Shown: positions 38,421-47,445 of the stretch, piece by piece | Numbering within the stretch: the stretch's first letter is position 1 | How the letters are laid out: each line of letters begins with the position of its first letter | Assembly: GCF_001517405.1 (NCBI RefSeq) | Contig: NZ_LN907827.1 | Span: forward strand, 1,246,587-1,310,586 | DNA from: Duffyella gerundensis | GTDB taxonomy: Bacteria > Pseudomonadota > Gammaproteobacteria > Enterobacterales > Enterobacteriaceae | Reading direction: 5' to 3' | Length of the DNA: 64,000 nt | Notes under the pieces: generated by a model | Told to the model about the DNA's origin: nothing | Databases searched by the model: none | What the model saw: the letters and a program-made list of their open reading frames with translations, nothing else | Position numbers and translations under genes: made by a program

Positions 38421-40235
38421 TTACGGCTGCCACTGCGTGGTTTCACCGCTGAGTTTACGATTGAGGAAAAACGCCGCGCTGATCAGCGCCAGGTGGGTTA
38501 ATCCCTGTGGAATATTGCCCAGCGGATAACCCTGTACGTCAAACTCCTCGGCATAGAGGCCCAGCGGATTGGCATAGCTCAGCAGCTTTTCAAATTCGAA
38601 ATGCGCTTCGTCGATGCGGCCCGCGCGCGCCAGGCACTCGACGTACCAGAACGAACAGGCGGCAAACGCGCCTTCACCGCCGCTAAGACCATCGGCAGGC
38701 GTTTCGTGAATGTTATAGCGCTGTACCATGCCGTCGGAGACCAGATCGCGTTTGATCGCATCCAGCGTCGCCAGCCAGGCAGGATCGGTGGCGCTAACAA
38801 ACCGCACCAGCGGCATCAGCAGCATCGACGCATCAAGAAAATCGCCGTGGCGGGTAGCGGAGAAATGGCCTTTTTTCTCATTCCAGAAGTTCTGCCAGAT
38901 ATCATCACGGATTTCACCGCGCACACGATCCCAGCGATCGTACGGCATCGATAACGATCGCTTCATGCCCAGTCGCAGTGCGCGATCCAGCGCCACCCAG
39001 CACATCAGTCGCGAATGAAGAAAGTGTTCCGGCTCACCGCGCATCTCCCAGATGCCGGCATCCGGCTCCTGCCAGCGCTCGCACAGATGATCGATCATCT
39101 GCACCACATAATCCCAGCCGCGATGGCTGATCGCCTCGCCATATTTATTGGCCAAATAGATGGCGTCCATCAGCTCGCCGTAAATATCGAGCTGCGTCTG
39201 ATTCCAGGCTTCGTTGCCGATGCGCACCGGCGTTGAACCGGCGTAGCCAGAAAGATGCGGCAGAGTGGTTTCATGCAGCTCGGTGCCGCTGTCGATGCGG
39301 TACATCACCTGCAAATGATCGCGGTCTTTATGGCTGTTCTGAATGCAGCGTCCGACCCACTGGGTAAAGTGCTGCGCTTCCTCGGTGTAGCCCAGACGCA
39401 TCAGCGCATACATGCTGAACGAGGCGTCACGGATCCACGAGGCGCGATAGTCCCAGTTACGCTCGCCGCCCAGCTCTTCCGGCAGACCAAAGGTCGCGGC
39501 GGCGGCAATAGAACCGTGCTGCCAGTTGGTCAGCAGCTTCAGCGCCAGCGCCGAGCGGTTGACCATCGCCTGCCAGCGGCCACGATAGTTGCTTTTCTTG
39601 CTCCAGCTCTGCCAGTAATGCAGCGTCTCCTCGAAGCAGGTCAGGGTGGTTAACTGCTCAAGATGGGGATCGTCATGGCTGCCAAACATAAAGGTGGCGT
39701 GCTCGCCCGCTTTCAGAGTGAAGGTGGCCACCGCGGCGTTATCCTCTACCGACATCGAGACCGTGGCGGAGAGTCGCAGCGTGGGCTGCTCGCTGGCGCT
39801 AAAGGCGATGCTGCCGTTGACCACTTTTGCCGTGGTTTCGGCACGGGCGTAATCCATTTTAGGCGAACAATGCATCTTGTAAGTTGCCTCACCGCGCACC
39901 ATTTTCACCCGACGAATAATGCGTGGCAGGGTATCTTCCTGCTGACAAATCGGCATGTAATCAGTGATTTCCGCCACGCCTTGTTCATCCAGCCAGCGGG
40001 TTTGCAGAATATTACTTTCCGGCAGATAAATTTGCTGGCGGCGAGCATTTTTCCACTGCGGAGCGATCTGAAACAAGCCGGCTTTATCGGTATCAAGCAG
40101 CGCGGTAAACACCGATGGGCTGTCAAGATTGGGCCAGCAGAAATAGTCGATAGCACCATCGTTTGCCACCAGAGCACAGGTGCGCAGATCGCCGATGACG
40201 CCGTGATCGCCAATAGGTCGTTTTGGAGCCGTCAT
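38421..40235 (-). CDS. GH15-family glycoside hydrolase (glucoamylase/trehalase-like)
   Basis: This 604-residue cytoplasmic protein has a beta-rich N-terminal domain (PIGDHGVIGDLRTCALVAND) and an (alpha/alpha)6 barrel. The probable general acid is Glu in PDAGIWEMRGE and the probable base is Glu in GLYAEEFD. RNWDYRASWIRDASFSMYAL is a hallmark of GH15 bacterial glucoamylase- and trehalase-like proteins. No signal peptide is visible, so the substrate is probably intracellular trehalose or a short glucan. It has no E. coli homologue in the corresponding region. AGGAAT precedes the ATG. Confidence 0.88.
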   Translation of the reverse strand: MTAPKRPIGDHGVIGDLRTCALVANDGAIDYFCWPNLDSPSVFTALLDTDKAGLFQIAPQWKNARRQQIYLPESNILQTRWLDEQGVAEITDYMPICQQEDTLPRIIRRVKMVRGEATYKMHCSPKMDYARAETTAKVVNGSIAFSASEQPTLRLSATVSMSVEDNAAVATFTLKAGEHATFMFGSHDDPHLEQLTTLTCFEETLHYWQSWSKKSNYRGRWQAMVNRSALALKLLTNWQHGSIAAAATFGLPEELGGERNWDYRASWIRDASFSMYALMRLGYTEEAQHFTQWVGRCIQNSHKDRDHLQVMYRIDSGTELHETTLPHLSGYAGSTPVRIGNEAWNQTQLDIYGELMDAIYLANKYGEAISHRGWDYVVQMIDHLCERWQEPDAGIWEMRGEPEHFLHSRLMCWVALDRALRLGMKRSLSMPYDRWDRVRGEIRDDIWQNFWNEKKGHFSATRHGDFLDASMLLMPLVRFVSATDPAWLATLDAIKRDLVSDGMVQRYNIHETPADGLSGGEGAFAACSFWYVECLARAGRIDEAHFEFEKLLSYANPLGLYAEEFDVQGYPLGNIPQGLTHLALISAAFFLNRKLSGETTQWQP

Positions 40236-40341
40236 GATATTCCTTGCCGGAGGGAGAGAAGTTAACTATAGCCAAACAGCCACAACGGGATGTCAATGGT
40301 GGGTAAATGGTCCAGATTCCTGCCCGTCAGAGGACGAAAGC

Positions 40342-40366
40342 GCAGGCGGCGGCGCACACCGCCTGC
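40342..40366. other. GC-rich hairpin downstream of yohD
   Basis: GCAGGCGG and CCGCCTGC form an 8-bp stem with a 9-base loop, 35 bp after the yohD stop on the minus strand. No U-run follows. It may be a terminator or an unrelated inverted repeat. Confidence 0.35.
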
Positions 40367-40400
40367 TGATCAAAAGTATCTCAGAACGTAACCGTGGCGC

Positions 40401-40976
40401 TTATTCACTGCGGCGATGGTGCCAGCGACGAATAAAAAAGCGCACCAGCATGGCGAAAATCGCTGCCGCCACCAGCCACAGCAGCGGCTTGAGATGCTGG
40501 TCGAGCTTATGTAACCACGGGGTAACGATCTCACCAGCAAAGTAACCAATGGTGACAAACAGTAGGGCCCAGATCGCCGCGCCAATCACGTTGAGAATAA
40601 AGAACTTCAGCGGCTTAAGGTGACTGGATCCAATAATGATCGGCCCGACCAGGCGAAAGCCATACATAAAGCGCGCGCCAATCACAAACAGCTCCGGGCG
40701 GCGGCGAATCATCTTGTTGGCCTTGACGATTTTGTCCTGATGCTTGTGCATTTTATCCAGGATGCGCGAGCCGTAGCGCCGCCCGACGTAAAACAGCAGC
40801 TGATCGCCAATAATGCCGCCCGCCATCGCCGCCAGCACCACGCCGGTAAAATGTAGCAATCCCTGATGCGCCGCCACGCCGCCCAGCAGGGTAAAGGTTT
40901 CTCCCTCGGCGATACAGCCAATCACCAGCGCGATATAGCCGTACTGCGCAATAACTCCATTAATATCAATGTGCAA
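40401..40976 (-). CDS. yohD: DedA-family membrane protein YohD
   Basis: This DedA-family inner-membrane protein is related to E. coli YohD (192 residues). Conserved blocks are IGCIAEGETFTLLGGVAAHQGLL at the N terminus, the Gly-rich re-entrant loop GGIIGDQLLFYVGRR and FVIGARFMYGFRLVGP. DedA proteins flip or help distribute lipid carriers. No ATG fits the conserved N terminus; a TTG at 40976, behind AGGAAGAGAG, gives 191 residues. The ATG at 41027 would add 17 unconserved residues. Confidence 0.87.
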   Translation of the reverse strand: MHIDINGVIAQYGYIALVIGCIAEGETFTLLGGVAAHQGLLHFTGVVLAAMAGGIIGDQLLFYVGRRYGSRILDKMHKHQDKIVKANKMIRRRPELFVIGARFMYGFRLVGPIIIGSSHLKPLKFFILNVIGAAIWALLFVTIGYFAGEIVTPWLHKLDQHLKPLLWLVAAAIFAMLVRFFIRRWHHRRSE

Positions 40977-41180
40977 AATCTCTCTTCCTGTCGTTGCGCC
41001 TGAAGCAGTAAGTCTATACGCCGTCACGGGAAGCGCGCAGCGAGAGCGAAAATATTCTCAGGCTGCTTTTTTTTTGCACAACAGGCGCTCCTGGCGCGCA
41101 AAAGCCGCAGCGGCTCGTATACTCAAAGAGAAGCCGCCTGGCGCCACGCCGACGGCAAGTCGTTTCAGAGGAGTGATTTT

Positions 41181-41768
41181 ATGAATCATGTCTGGGGACT
41201 TTTAGCGCATCCCGGCCAGGAGATGCGTAGCATCAAGCAAGAAAACGAAACCGTTTCTCACCATTACACCCACCATGTTTTGCTGATGGCAGCGATTCCG
41301 GTGATCTGCGCCTTTATCGGCACCACGCAGATTGGCTGGAATCTTGGCAGTGGGCAAAACATCCCTATTAATCTGATGACCGGCCTTGGACTCGGCGTGC
41401 TCTTTTATCTGCTTATTCTTGGCGCCGTAGCGGTAATGGGGCGGGTTATTCACTGGATGGCGCGTAGCTATCCACAGCGTCCGGGACTGGCGCGCTGCAC
41501 CGTTTTTGCTGGCTATGTGGCAACACCGCTGTTTCTCAGCGGCATTGTGGCGCTCTATCCGCTGGTCTGGCTCTGCCTGCTGGTGGGCGCGGTGGCGCTG
41601 GCCTATACCGGCTATCTGCTGTACGTCGGCATTCCCATGTTCCTGAATATCGATCGTGATGAAGGATTGCGCTTTTCGGGCTCGACACTGGCCATTGGCG
41701 TGCTGGTGTTTGAGGTTCTGCTGGCCCTGACCGTGGTGCTGTGGGGCTACGGTTATCATCTGGTGTAA
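41181..41768 (+). CDS. yohC: YIP1-family membrane protein YohC
   Basis: This 195-residue inner-membrane protein has exactly the E. coli YohC length, with about five helices. Near-identical blocks include ENETVSHHYTHHVLLMAAIP, VFAGYVATPLFLSGIVALYP and STLAIGVLVFEVLLALTVVL. Function is unknown. AGAGGAGTGAT precedes the start. It is divergent from yohD, the same neighbour as in E. coli. Confidence 0.94.
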   Translation: MNHVWGLLAHPGQEMRSIKQENETVSHHYTHHVLLMAAIPVICAFIGTTQIGWNLGSGQNIPINLMTGLGLGVLFYLLILGAVAVMGRVIHWMARSYPQRPGLARCTVFAGYVATPLFLSGIVALYPLVWLCLLVGAVALAYTGYLLYVGIPMFLNIDRDEGLRFSGSTLAIGVLVFEVLLALTVVLWGYGYHLV

Positions 41769-41947
41769 ACGCAAGGTTGCCGCCGCTCAGGCTGGCGGTA
41801 ACCTGTTACCCACTGAAACAATCTCCTGTAGGAATTTACCTGGTGGCCGGAGTATGATGCCTGCGTTAGCCCCCGCCATGACTGGATTTCGGCGGTGGCG
41901 GCCTGTCTGAGACAGAGCATCATTTTAACCGGTAAAGATGTGCCACC

Positions 41948-42895
41948 ATGCCTGCAAAAATCCGCTTTTCCCTGTTGAGCCTGGCGCTGCTGTTTGCCAG
42001 CCAGACCCTGTTGCCTTCTGCCGTGGCCGCGCCAGTTTCAGGCGATATCGCGCCGCTGAATCAGCCGCAAATTGCCTCTGGCAGCGCCATGATCATCGAT
42101 CTCAACACCAACAAGGTGCTGTTCGCCAGTCATCCCGATCTGGTGCGCCCGATGGCCTCGATCACCAAATTAATGACCGCGCTGGTGGTGCTTGATGCGC
42201 ATCAGTCGCTGGATGAAAAGCTGTCGGTGGATATCAGCCAGACGCCGGAAATGCGCGGCATCTATTCACGCGTGCGGCTTAACAGCGAAATCAGCCGCCG
42301 CAATATGTTGCTGCTGGCGCTGATGTCGTCAGAAAACCGCGCCGCGGCCAGTCTGGCGCACCATTATCCCGGCGGTTACAACGCCTTTATTCGCGCGATG
42401 AACGCCAAAGCGCGTGCGCTCGGCATGACCCACACGCGCTACGTTGAGCCAACCGGCCTGTCGATTCACAACGTCTCAACCGCCCGCGATTTAACGCGGC
42501 TGCTGATGGCAACCAAACAGTATCCGCTGATTGGCCAGCTCAGCACCACGCGTGAAGAGATGGCGACCTTTAGCAACCCGCCTTACGTGCTGCCGTTTCG
42601 CAATACTAACCATCTGGTTTACAAAGCCGACTGGCGCATTCAGCTAACCAAAACCGGCTATACCGATGAGGCAGGACACTGCCTGGTGATGCGCACGGTG
42701 ATCAACAATCGTCCGGTGGCGCTGGTGGTCATGGACGCTTTCGGCAAATATACCCACTTTGCCGATGCCAACCGTCTGCGCGACTGGCTGGAAACCGGTA
42801 AATCGGCGCCGGTGCCCGCCGCGGCGCTGGCCTATAAAAAGCAGAAGGCATCGCAGGTGGTCAGCAACCGCACCGCAGGCGCTGACGGCGAGTAA
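41948..42895 (+). CDS. pbpG: D-alanyl-D-alanine endopeptidase PBP7
   Basis: PBP7 cleaves D-Ala-mDAP cross-links in the periplasm. The 315-residue product has a signal peptide and the three penicillin-binding motifs: SxxK in ASITKL, SxN in [11 protein letters not shown] and KTG in [12 protein letters not shown]. It matches E. coli PbpG (310) along its length. A terminator follows. Confidence 0.95.
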   Translation: MPAKIRFSLLSLALLFASQTLLPSAVAAPVSGDIAPLNQPQIASGSAMIIDLNTNKVLFASHPDLVRPMASITKLMTALVVLDAHQSLDEKLSVDISQTPEMRGIYSRVRLNSEISRRNMLLLALMSSENRAAASLAHHYPGGYNAFIRAMNAKARALGMTHTRYVEPTGLSIHNVSTARDLTRLLMATKQYPLIGQLSTTREEMATFSNPPYVLPFRNTNHLVYKADWRIQLTKTGYTDEAGHCLVMRTVINNRPVALVVMDAFGKYTHFADANRLRDWLETGKSAPVPAAALAYKKQKASQVVSNRTAGADGE

Positions 42896-42903
42896 TGCAC
42901 TAT

Positions 42904-42926
42904 GGCCCGCCGACGCGGGCCGTTTT
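42904..42926 (+). terminator. Terminator after pbpG
   Basis: GGCCCGC and GCGGGCC pair around CGAC and are followed by GTTTT, eight bases after the stop codon. Confidence 0.8.
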
Positions 42927-43062
42927 CAGAACAAAAACGCTTATCGTTTCACCGCGCATTTTCACCCGTCAATCCTATAGTCTGCGCGCCGTCAGGCGCA
43001 TACACTTACGCGCTTACGGCGGTGGGGGATATCGCCATTTTTTGTCACAGTTGGAATGCTTC

Positions 43063-45519
43063 ATGACCCGGACTTTCACTTTTCTTCGACTATGCCTGCT
43101 GGCGATGCTGCTGGCAGCAGGAGTGCCCACGCTGAGCGTTGCGGCCGATGCTGACGACAGTGCACAGACTAGCGCTGACAGCGACGCACCACCGAAAATC
43201 AATGCGGCGGTTGAACTGCCGAAAATGCAAAAAATACTCGATAAGATCAAAGGCCAGGTCTCGGGTGAAAACAACGACGCCAAGCTGGAGCCGCTTAACG
43301 AAATGGCGCTGGAGCTCTCCGGCAATGCCGATACGCTGGGTCAGACGCTGATTCCACAGCGCCAGCAGGTATTGGCTCAGCTGGCAGTTCTCGGTCCGGC
43401 TCCTCAGGCGGGCAGCGGCGTGAAAGAGACCGCCGAAGTGGTGCGTAAACGCGCCGCGCTGGAAAGCCAGAAGGCGAAGCTCGACGATCAGATCAAACAG
43501 GCCGAGGCGATCAAAAATGGCTCGCTGAACCTCTCCGGCCAAATCGTTAACCTGCGCCGTGAGGCGATTAAAAACCAGCTGGCGCTGAATTCTGGCACCA
43601 TCTTCGGGCCACGTTTTTGGAGCCCGCTGTTTGGTGGCCAGGAGCTGGACGGCGCGAAAATCAGCGCTTTTGCCGACGAGCTACAGGCGACCGCCGCGCT
43701 CTCCTGGGAACCGGGCTGGCGCTTTGGCACCGTGGCCTGGACCATCGCCGCGATTCTGGTAGCGACCTTTGGCCGTCGCTATGGCGAGGAGTTTCTGGCG
43801 TGGGTCAGCATTAATAAGCTGCCGGAAGGGCGTTTACGTCGCAGCTTTCTGGCCGCGGCGATCGCCCTGACCACGCTGGTGGCCGTAGTGCTGGCCTTTA
43901 ACTTCCTCGATCTCGCCTTTACGCGTCGGGCAGAAGTCTCTGACGATGTGCAGGATTTCATCAATAAGCTGGTGAAACTCAGCGTGTTCTGCGGGCTGAT
44001 TGCTGGTCTGGGTCGCGCGTTTCTCTCTACCCGTCGCCCATCATGGCGGCTGCCGGCCATCTCTAACGAAGTGGCGATGGCGCTGAAGCCGTTTCCACCG
44101 ATTACCGCGGTACTGGTATTTATCTTCCAGTCCGTTGAGGCATTTAATAACAGCGTCGGCACCAGCGTATCAACCACCATCATGGCCAACGGCATGACCG
44201 CCTTGCTGATTGGCCTGACGGCGGTGTCGATCAGCATGCGCATCAAGCGTGCCCGCCATCGCGCGGCGGAAAACGCCACCACTACCGAAGTGAAGTCGAC
44301 CTTTGCCGGGCTGCTGCAAATCGCCATGACGCTGGTTGGCATCGCCATTCTGGTGTCGCTGGTGATCGGCTACGTCACTTTTGGCCGCTTCCTCAGCTAT
44401 GAGCTGGTCTGGTTCAATATTGTGGTGGGCTCGTTCTATCTGCTTAGCCATCTGGTCAACGACTTCTGCGAAACGCTGCTGTCGACCAGTAACCCTACCG
44501 GCAAGCGTATTCAGAACCTGCTTAATCTGGATGAGCGGCATCTGCAACAGGCCGCCTCGTTGCTGGCGGCGTTGTGTAAAACCGTGCTGATCCTGGTGAT
44601 GGTGGTGGCGCTGCTCAACGGCACCTTTGGTTCCTCCACGCCGATTGAGCTGCTGCAGAAAGCGGCTGAGTTCTGGGGCGGCAAAGGACTGGAGTCGCTG
44701 AACATTGTACCGGCGCATCTGGTTAACGCGCTGATCTGCCTGGTGGTCGGTATCTACGTGCTGCGTTCGGTACGTCGCTGGCTGGACAACGAGTTCCTGC
44801 CAAAAACCACCATGGACACCGGCATGCGCGTGTCGCTGGTGACGCTGTTCAGTAACCTCGGCTATGTGCTGGTGATTCTGCTGACGCTTTCAACCATGGG
44901 CCTGCAGTGGAACAAACTCGCGTGGATCGTCAGCGCGCTGTCGGTGGGTATCGGTTTTGGCCTACAGGAGATCGTGAAGAACTTTATCTCTGGCCTGATT
45001 CTGCTGACCGAGCGGCCAGTGAAAGTGGGCGATCTGGTGAGCCTCGGCAACGTCGAAGGGGATATTCGCCGCATCAACGTGCGCGCCACGGAAATTCAGC
45101 TGGGTGATAAATCCACGGTGATCGTGCCTAACTCGCAGCTCATCTCGCAGAACGTGCGCAACGCCACCATGAATAACGCGCAGGGCGTGGTCACGATTGT
45201 GCTGACTTTCCCGCTAAATATCGATCCGGTGCAGGTGCGTGAGATTCTGCTCGACGTTTACACGCAGAACGAGCGCATTCTGGAGACGCCGGAGCCCTCG
45301 GTGACCTTCAAAGATTTAACGCCGCAGGGCATCGTGCTCAGCGTCACCGGCAACGTCTCGGGTCAGCGGCAGATTGGCGGCGTTAAAAGCGATCTGCTGT
45401 TTGATATTTTGACCCGGCTGCGCAAAGAGGGCGTCGCGCTCTCCTTGCCGCAGACCATGGTTATTGAGCGCAAAGGCCAGCCGGTCGTGGTGGAAGAGGA
45501 ACCGAAACCGCTTTCATGA
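43063..45519 (+). CDS. DUF3772 mechanosensitive-channel-family protein (MscS-like)
   Basis: This 818-residue inner-membrane protein has a signal peptide and a periplasmic coiled-coil DUF3772 domain (about 50-200). Around ten hydrophobic helices follow. The C-terminal MscS module carries VSALSVGIGFGLQEIVKNFISGLI in its pore helix and LTERPVKVGDLVSLGNVEGD in the beta domain. The start at 43063 (MTRTFTFLRLCLLAML) follows GGAATG; the frame runs upstream to 42895 without conservation. It should open under membrane tension; it differs from E. coli MscK and MscM in the N-terminal domain. Confidence 0.87.
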   Translation: MTRTFTFLRLCLLAMLLAAGVPTLSVAADADDSAQTSADSDAPPKINAAVELPKMQKILDKIKGQVSGENNDAKLEPLNEMALELSGNADTLGQTLIPQRQQVLAQLAVLGPAPQAGSGVKETAEVVRKRAALESQKAKLDDQIKQAEAIKNGSLNLSGQIVNLRREAIKNQLALNSGTIFGPRFWSPLFGGQELDGAKISAFADELQATAALSWEPGWRFGTVAWTIAAILVATFGRRYGEEFLAWVSINKLPEGRLRRSFLAAAIALTTLVAVVLAFNFLDLAFTRRAEVSDDVQDFINKLVKLSVFCGLIAGLGRAFLSTRRPSWRLPAISNEVAMALKPFPPITAVLVFIFQSVEAFNNSVGTSVSTTIMANGMTALLIGLTAVSISMRIKRARHRAAENATTTEVKSTFAGLLQIAMTLVGIAILVSLVIGYVTFGRFLSYELVWFNIVVGSFYLLSHLVNDFCETLLSTSNPTGKRIQNLLNLDERHLQQAASLLAALCKTVLILVMVVALLNGTFGSSTPIELLQKAAEFWGGKGLESLNIVPAHLVNALICLVVGIYVLRSVRRWLDNEFLPKTTMDTGMRVSLVTLFSNLGYVLVILLTLSTMGLQWNKLAWIVSALSVGIGFGLQEIVKNFISGLILLTERPVKVGDLVSLGNVEGDIRRINVRATEIQLGDKSTVIVPNSQLISQNVRNATMNNAQGVVTIVLTFPLNIDPVQVREILLDVYTQNERILETPEPSVTFKDLTPQGIVLSVTGNVSGQRQIGGVKSDLLFDILTRLRKEGVALSLPQTMVIERKGQPVVVEEEPKPLS

Positions 45520-45525
45520 TGGTTT

Positions 45526-45551
45526 GGCGCTCTCCTGTTGCGGAGAGCGCC
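45526..45551. terminator. Hairpin between the MscS-like gene and dld
   Basis: GGCGCTCTCC and GGAGAGCGCC form a perfect 10-bp stem with a 6-base loop between two convergent stops. A U-run is missing on both sides. Confidence 0.5.
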
Positions 45552-45557
45552 GTGCGG

Positions 45558-47297
45558 TTACGGCTGCAGTTTTTCTTCGCCGCAGCCGCACTCTGCCCAG
45601 TGCTTCTGCTTGCTGGTTTTGCCAATTCCCGGATTAAAACTGTTGGTGGGATCGATCTGCTGATAAAAGTGCTTCAGCGCCGGTTTCGCCGCATAGAGAT
45701 GTCCGACGTTATGCTCCGCCGGGTATTCCGCACCGCGCGCATTCAGTCGCGCCAGCATCTTCTCTTTCAAGGCATGCACGTCGACGCCTTTTTTCACGAT
45801 GTAATCCTGATGAAAAACATGACACAGGAAATGGCCGTAATAAAGGCGGTGCAGCAGGGCGTCATTAAACTCTTCGGGCAGCACTTCAAACCAGTCGCGA
45901 TCGTTGCGCCGCAGGGCGATATCCAGCGCCAGGATCTCCTCCACCTGTTGATGGTGTACGGCGTGATAGCGCACCGCCGCGCCCGCCGCCGCATAGCGAT
46001 GCAGAAAGGCCGCTGAGCCCTCTTTATCACTGCACAGGAAGAACTCGCCGCCGCCCTCTTTAAAGTAATCACGCAGATAGTCGTTCGCCTCTTTCACACC
46101 GTCGCCGGACATTTTCAGCATCAGGTGATGGGCATAGCGATCGCGGTACTGCTTGATGCGCGCAGGCAGATGAGCGGGAAACAGGCCGCTGACACGCTGC
46201 AACAGCCGATCGGTCAGATGCGGCTTCACAAAGCGAAACTTCTCCAGCCAGCTGTCGACGCGGCCTTTTAAGCTGAAAAACAGTGGCATCCGCTCGGTGC
46301 CGAATTTGTCGATCATCAAAAAGGTATCTTTGCCGTAGACCTCCGCGATATCAAAAATATCGCGGTGCATATACTCTCCGGCCACCGGCAGATGGGTAAA
46401 TTCCCCGAGAATATGGCGGCGTATCTCATCCAGCACCGCGGTGTCGTTGGTGCCAATGTAGAAAACCTGCTGTTCCGGCTCTTTCTCGAAGGTATCGAGC
46501 CGCACCGCAAACACCGCCAGCTTACCGGCACAGCCGCTGGCCTCATGCAGACGCCGCGCATCGGCGTTGAAACGAGAAGGGGTATCGGCGTCGATGTCGC
46601 GCACCCGCTCAGCGTACTCATGATCGGAAGCGTGGCGCTGATCGTGCCTTACATCGCTGTCGCGCCAGCGCTCATCATCCAGCGCGCCGAGGATCTGCTC
46701 CGGCGTGCTGCCGAGATCGATGCCAAGGTGATTTACCAGCTGCAGCTGACCCTGTTCCGTGACCTGCGCATAGAGCGCCATTTCGCTCCATGCCGGGCCG
46801 CGCTTCACCAGCGAGCCGCCGGAGTTATTGCAGATGCCGCCAATAATCGAGGCGCCAATGCAGGATGAGCCGATCACCGAATGCGGCTCGCGTCCCAGCG
46901 GCTTAAGCAGCTTCTCCAGCTGCCACAGCGTGCTGCCGGGCAGCGCCAGCACCTGTTTGCCCTGATCGATCAGCTGAATGCCGTCGAGGCGACGGGTGCT
47001 GATAATCACAATCTCCCGATCGTAATCATTACCGCTGGGCGTTGAACCTTCGGTCAGGCCGGTATTTGCCGCCTGCATCAAAATAATGCGATCGGCCGCC
47101 ACAATCAGCTGCAGCGCACGCCACAGCTCCAGCAACGTGCCGGGAAAAATCACCGCGATGGCATCGCCTTCGCCGGAGCGAAAGCCCCGACGGTAACGGG
47201 CGGTTTGCTCCGCATCGGTGAGCAAATTCGCGCCGCCGAGCAGCCGACGCAGATCGTTTATCAGGGTATGACGGGTCGTCTCTTCAGCATGTTGCAT
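45558..47297 (-). CDS. dld: Quinone-dependent D-lactate dehydrogenase
   Basis: Dld is a peripheral-membrane FAD enzyme passing electrons from D-lactate to quinone. The 579-residue product (E. coli 571) has the FAD/PCMH domain (QAANTGLTEGSTPSG, GSSCIGASIIGGICNNSGGS). The C-terminal cap includes NVGHLYAA and DPTNSFNPGIGKTSK. The start at 47297 follows AGGAAAA; a 16-codon upstream extension is not conserved. It is divergent from bglX, as in E. coli. Confidence 0.95.
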   Translation of the reverse strand: MQHAEETTRHTLINDLRRLLGGANLLTDAEQTARYRRGFRSGEGDAIAVIFPGTLLELWRALQLIVAADRIILMQAANTGLTEGSTPSGNDYDREIVIISTRRLDGIQLIDQGKQVLALPGSTLWQLEKLLKPLGREPHSVIGSSCIGASIIGGICNNSGGSLVKRGPAWSEMALYAQVTEQGQLQLVNHLGIDLGSTPEQILGALDDERWRDSDVRHDQRHASDHEYAERVRDIDADTPSRFNADARRLHEASGCAGKLAVFAVRLDTFEKEPEQQVFYIGTNDTAVLDEIRRHILGEFTHLPVAGEYMHRDIFDIAEVYGKDTFLMIDKFGTERMPLFFSLKGRVDSWLEKFRFVKPHLTDRLLQRVSGLFPAHLPARIKQYRDRYAHHLMLKMSGDGVKEANDYLRDYFKEGGGEFFLCSDKEGSAAFLHRYAAAGAAVRYHAVHHQQVEEILALDIALRRNDRDWFEVLPEEFNDALLHRLYYGHFLCHVFHQDYIVKKGVDVHALKEKMLARLNARGAEYPAEHNVGHLYAAKPALKHFYQQIDPTNSFNPGIGKTSKQKHWAECGCGEEKLQP

Positions 47298-47445
47298 AGC
47301 ATTTTCCTGTGGCTCTGATCGCTGAAACTGTAGCACGCGTAGCAAAAAGGCTGTACTGCTCCACTACCTGCTATTCTGTTCTTGTGGCACACTCAGTGGC
47401 CGCTGTTTACCCGCTTCGCATTGAAACTTAAGAGACCCCAATCTG

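Noticed and set aside
40977..41027. 17-residue N-terminal extension of YohD from an ATG
   Set aside because: Not conserved with E. coli; the TTG at 40976 has a better ribosome site and gives the family length.
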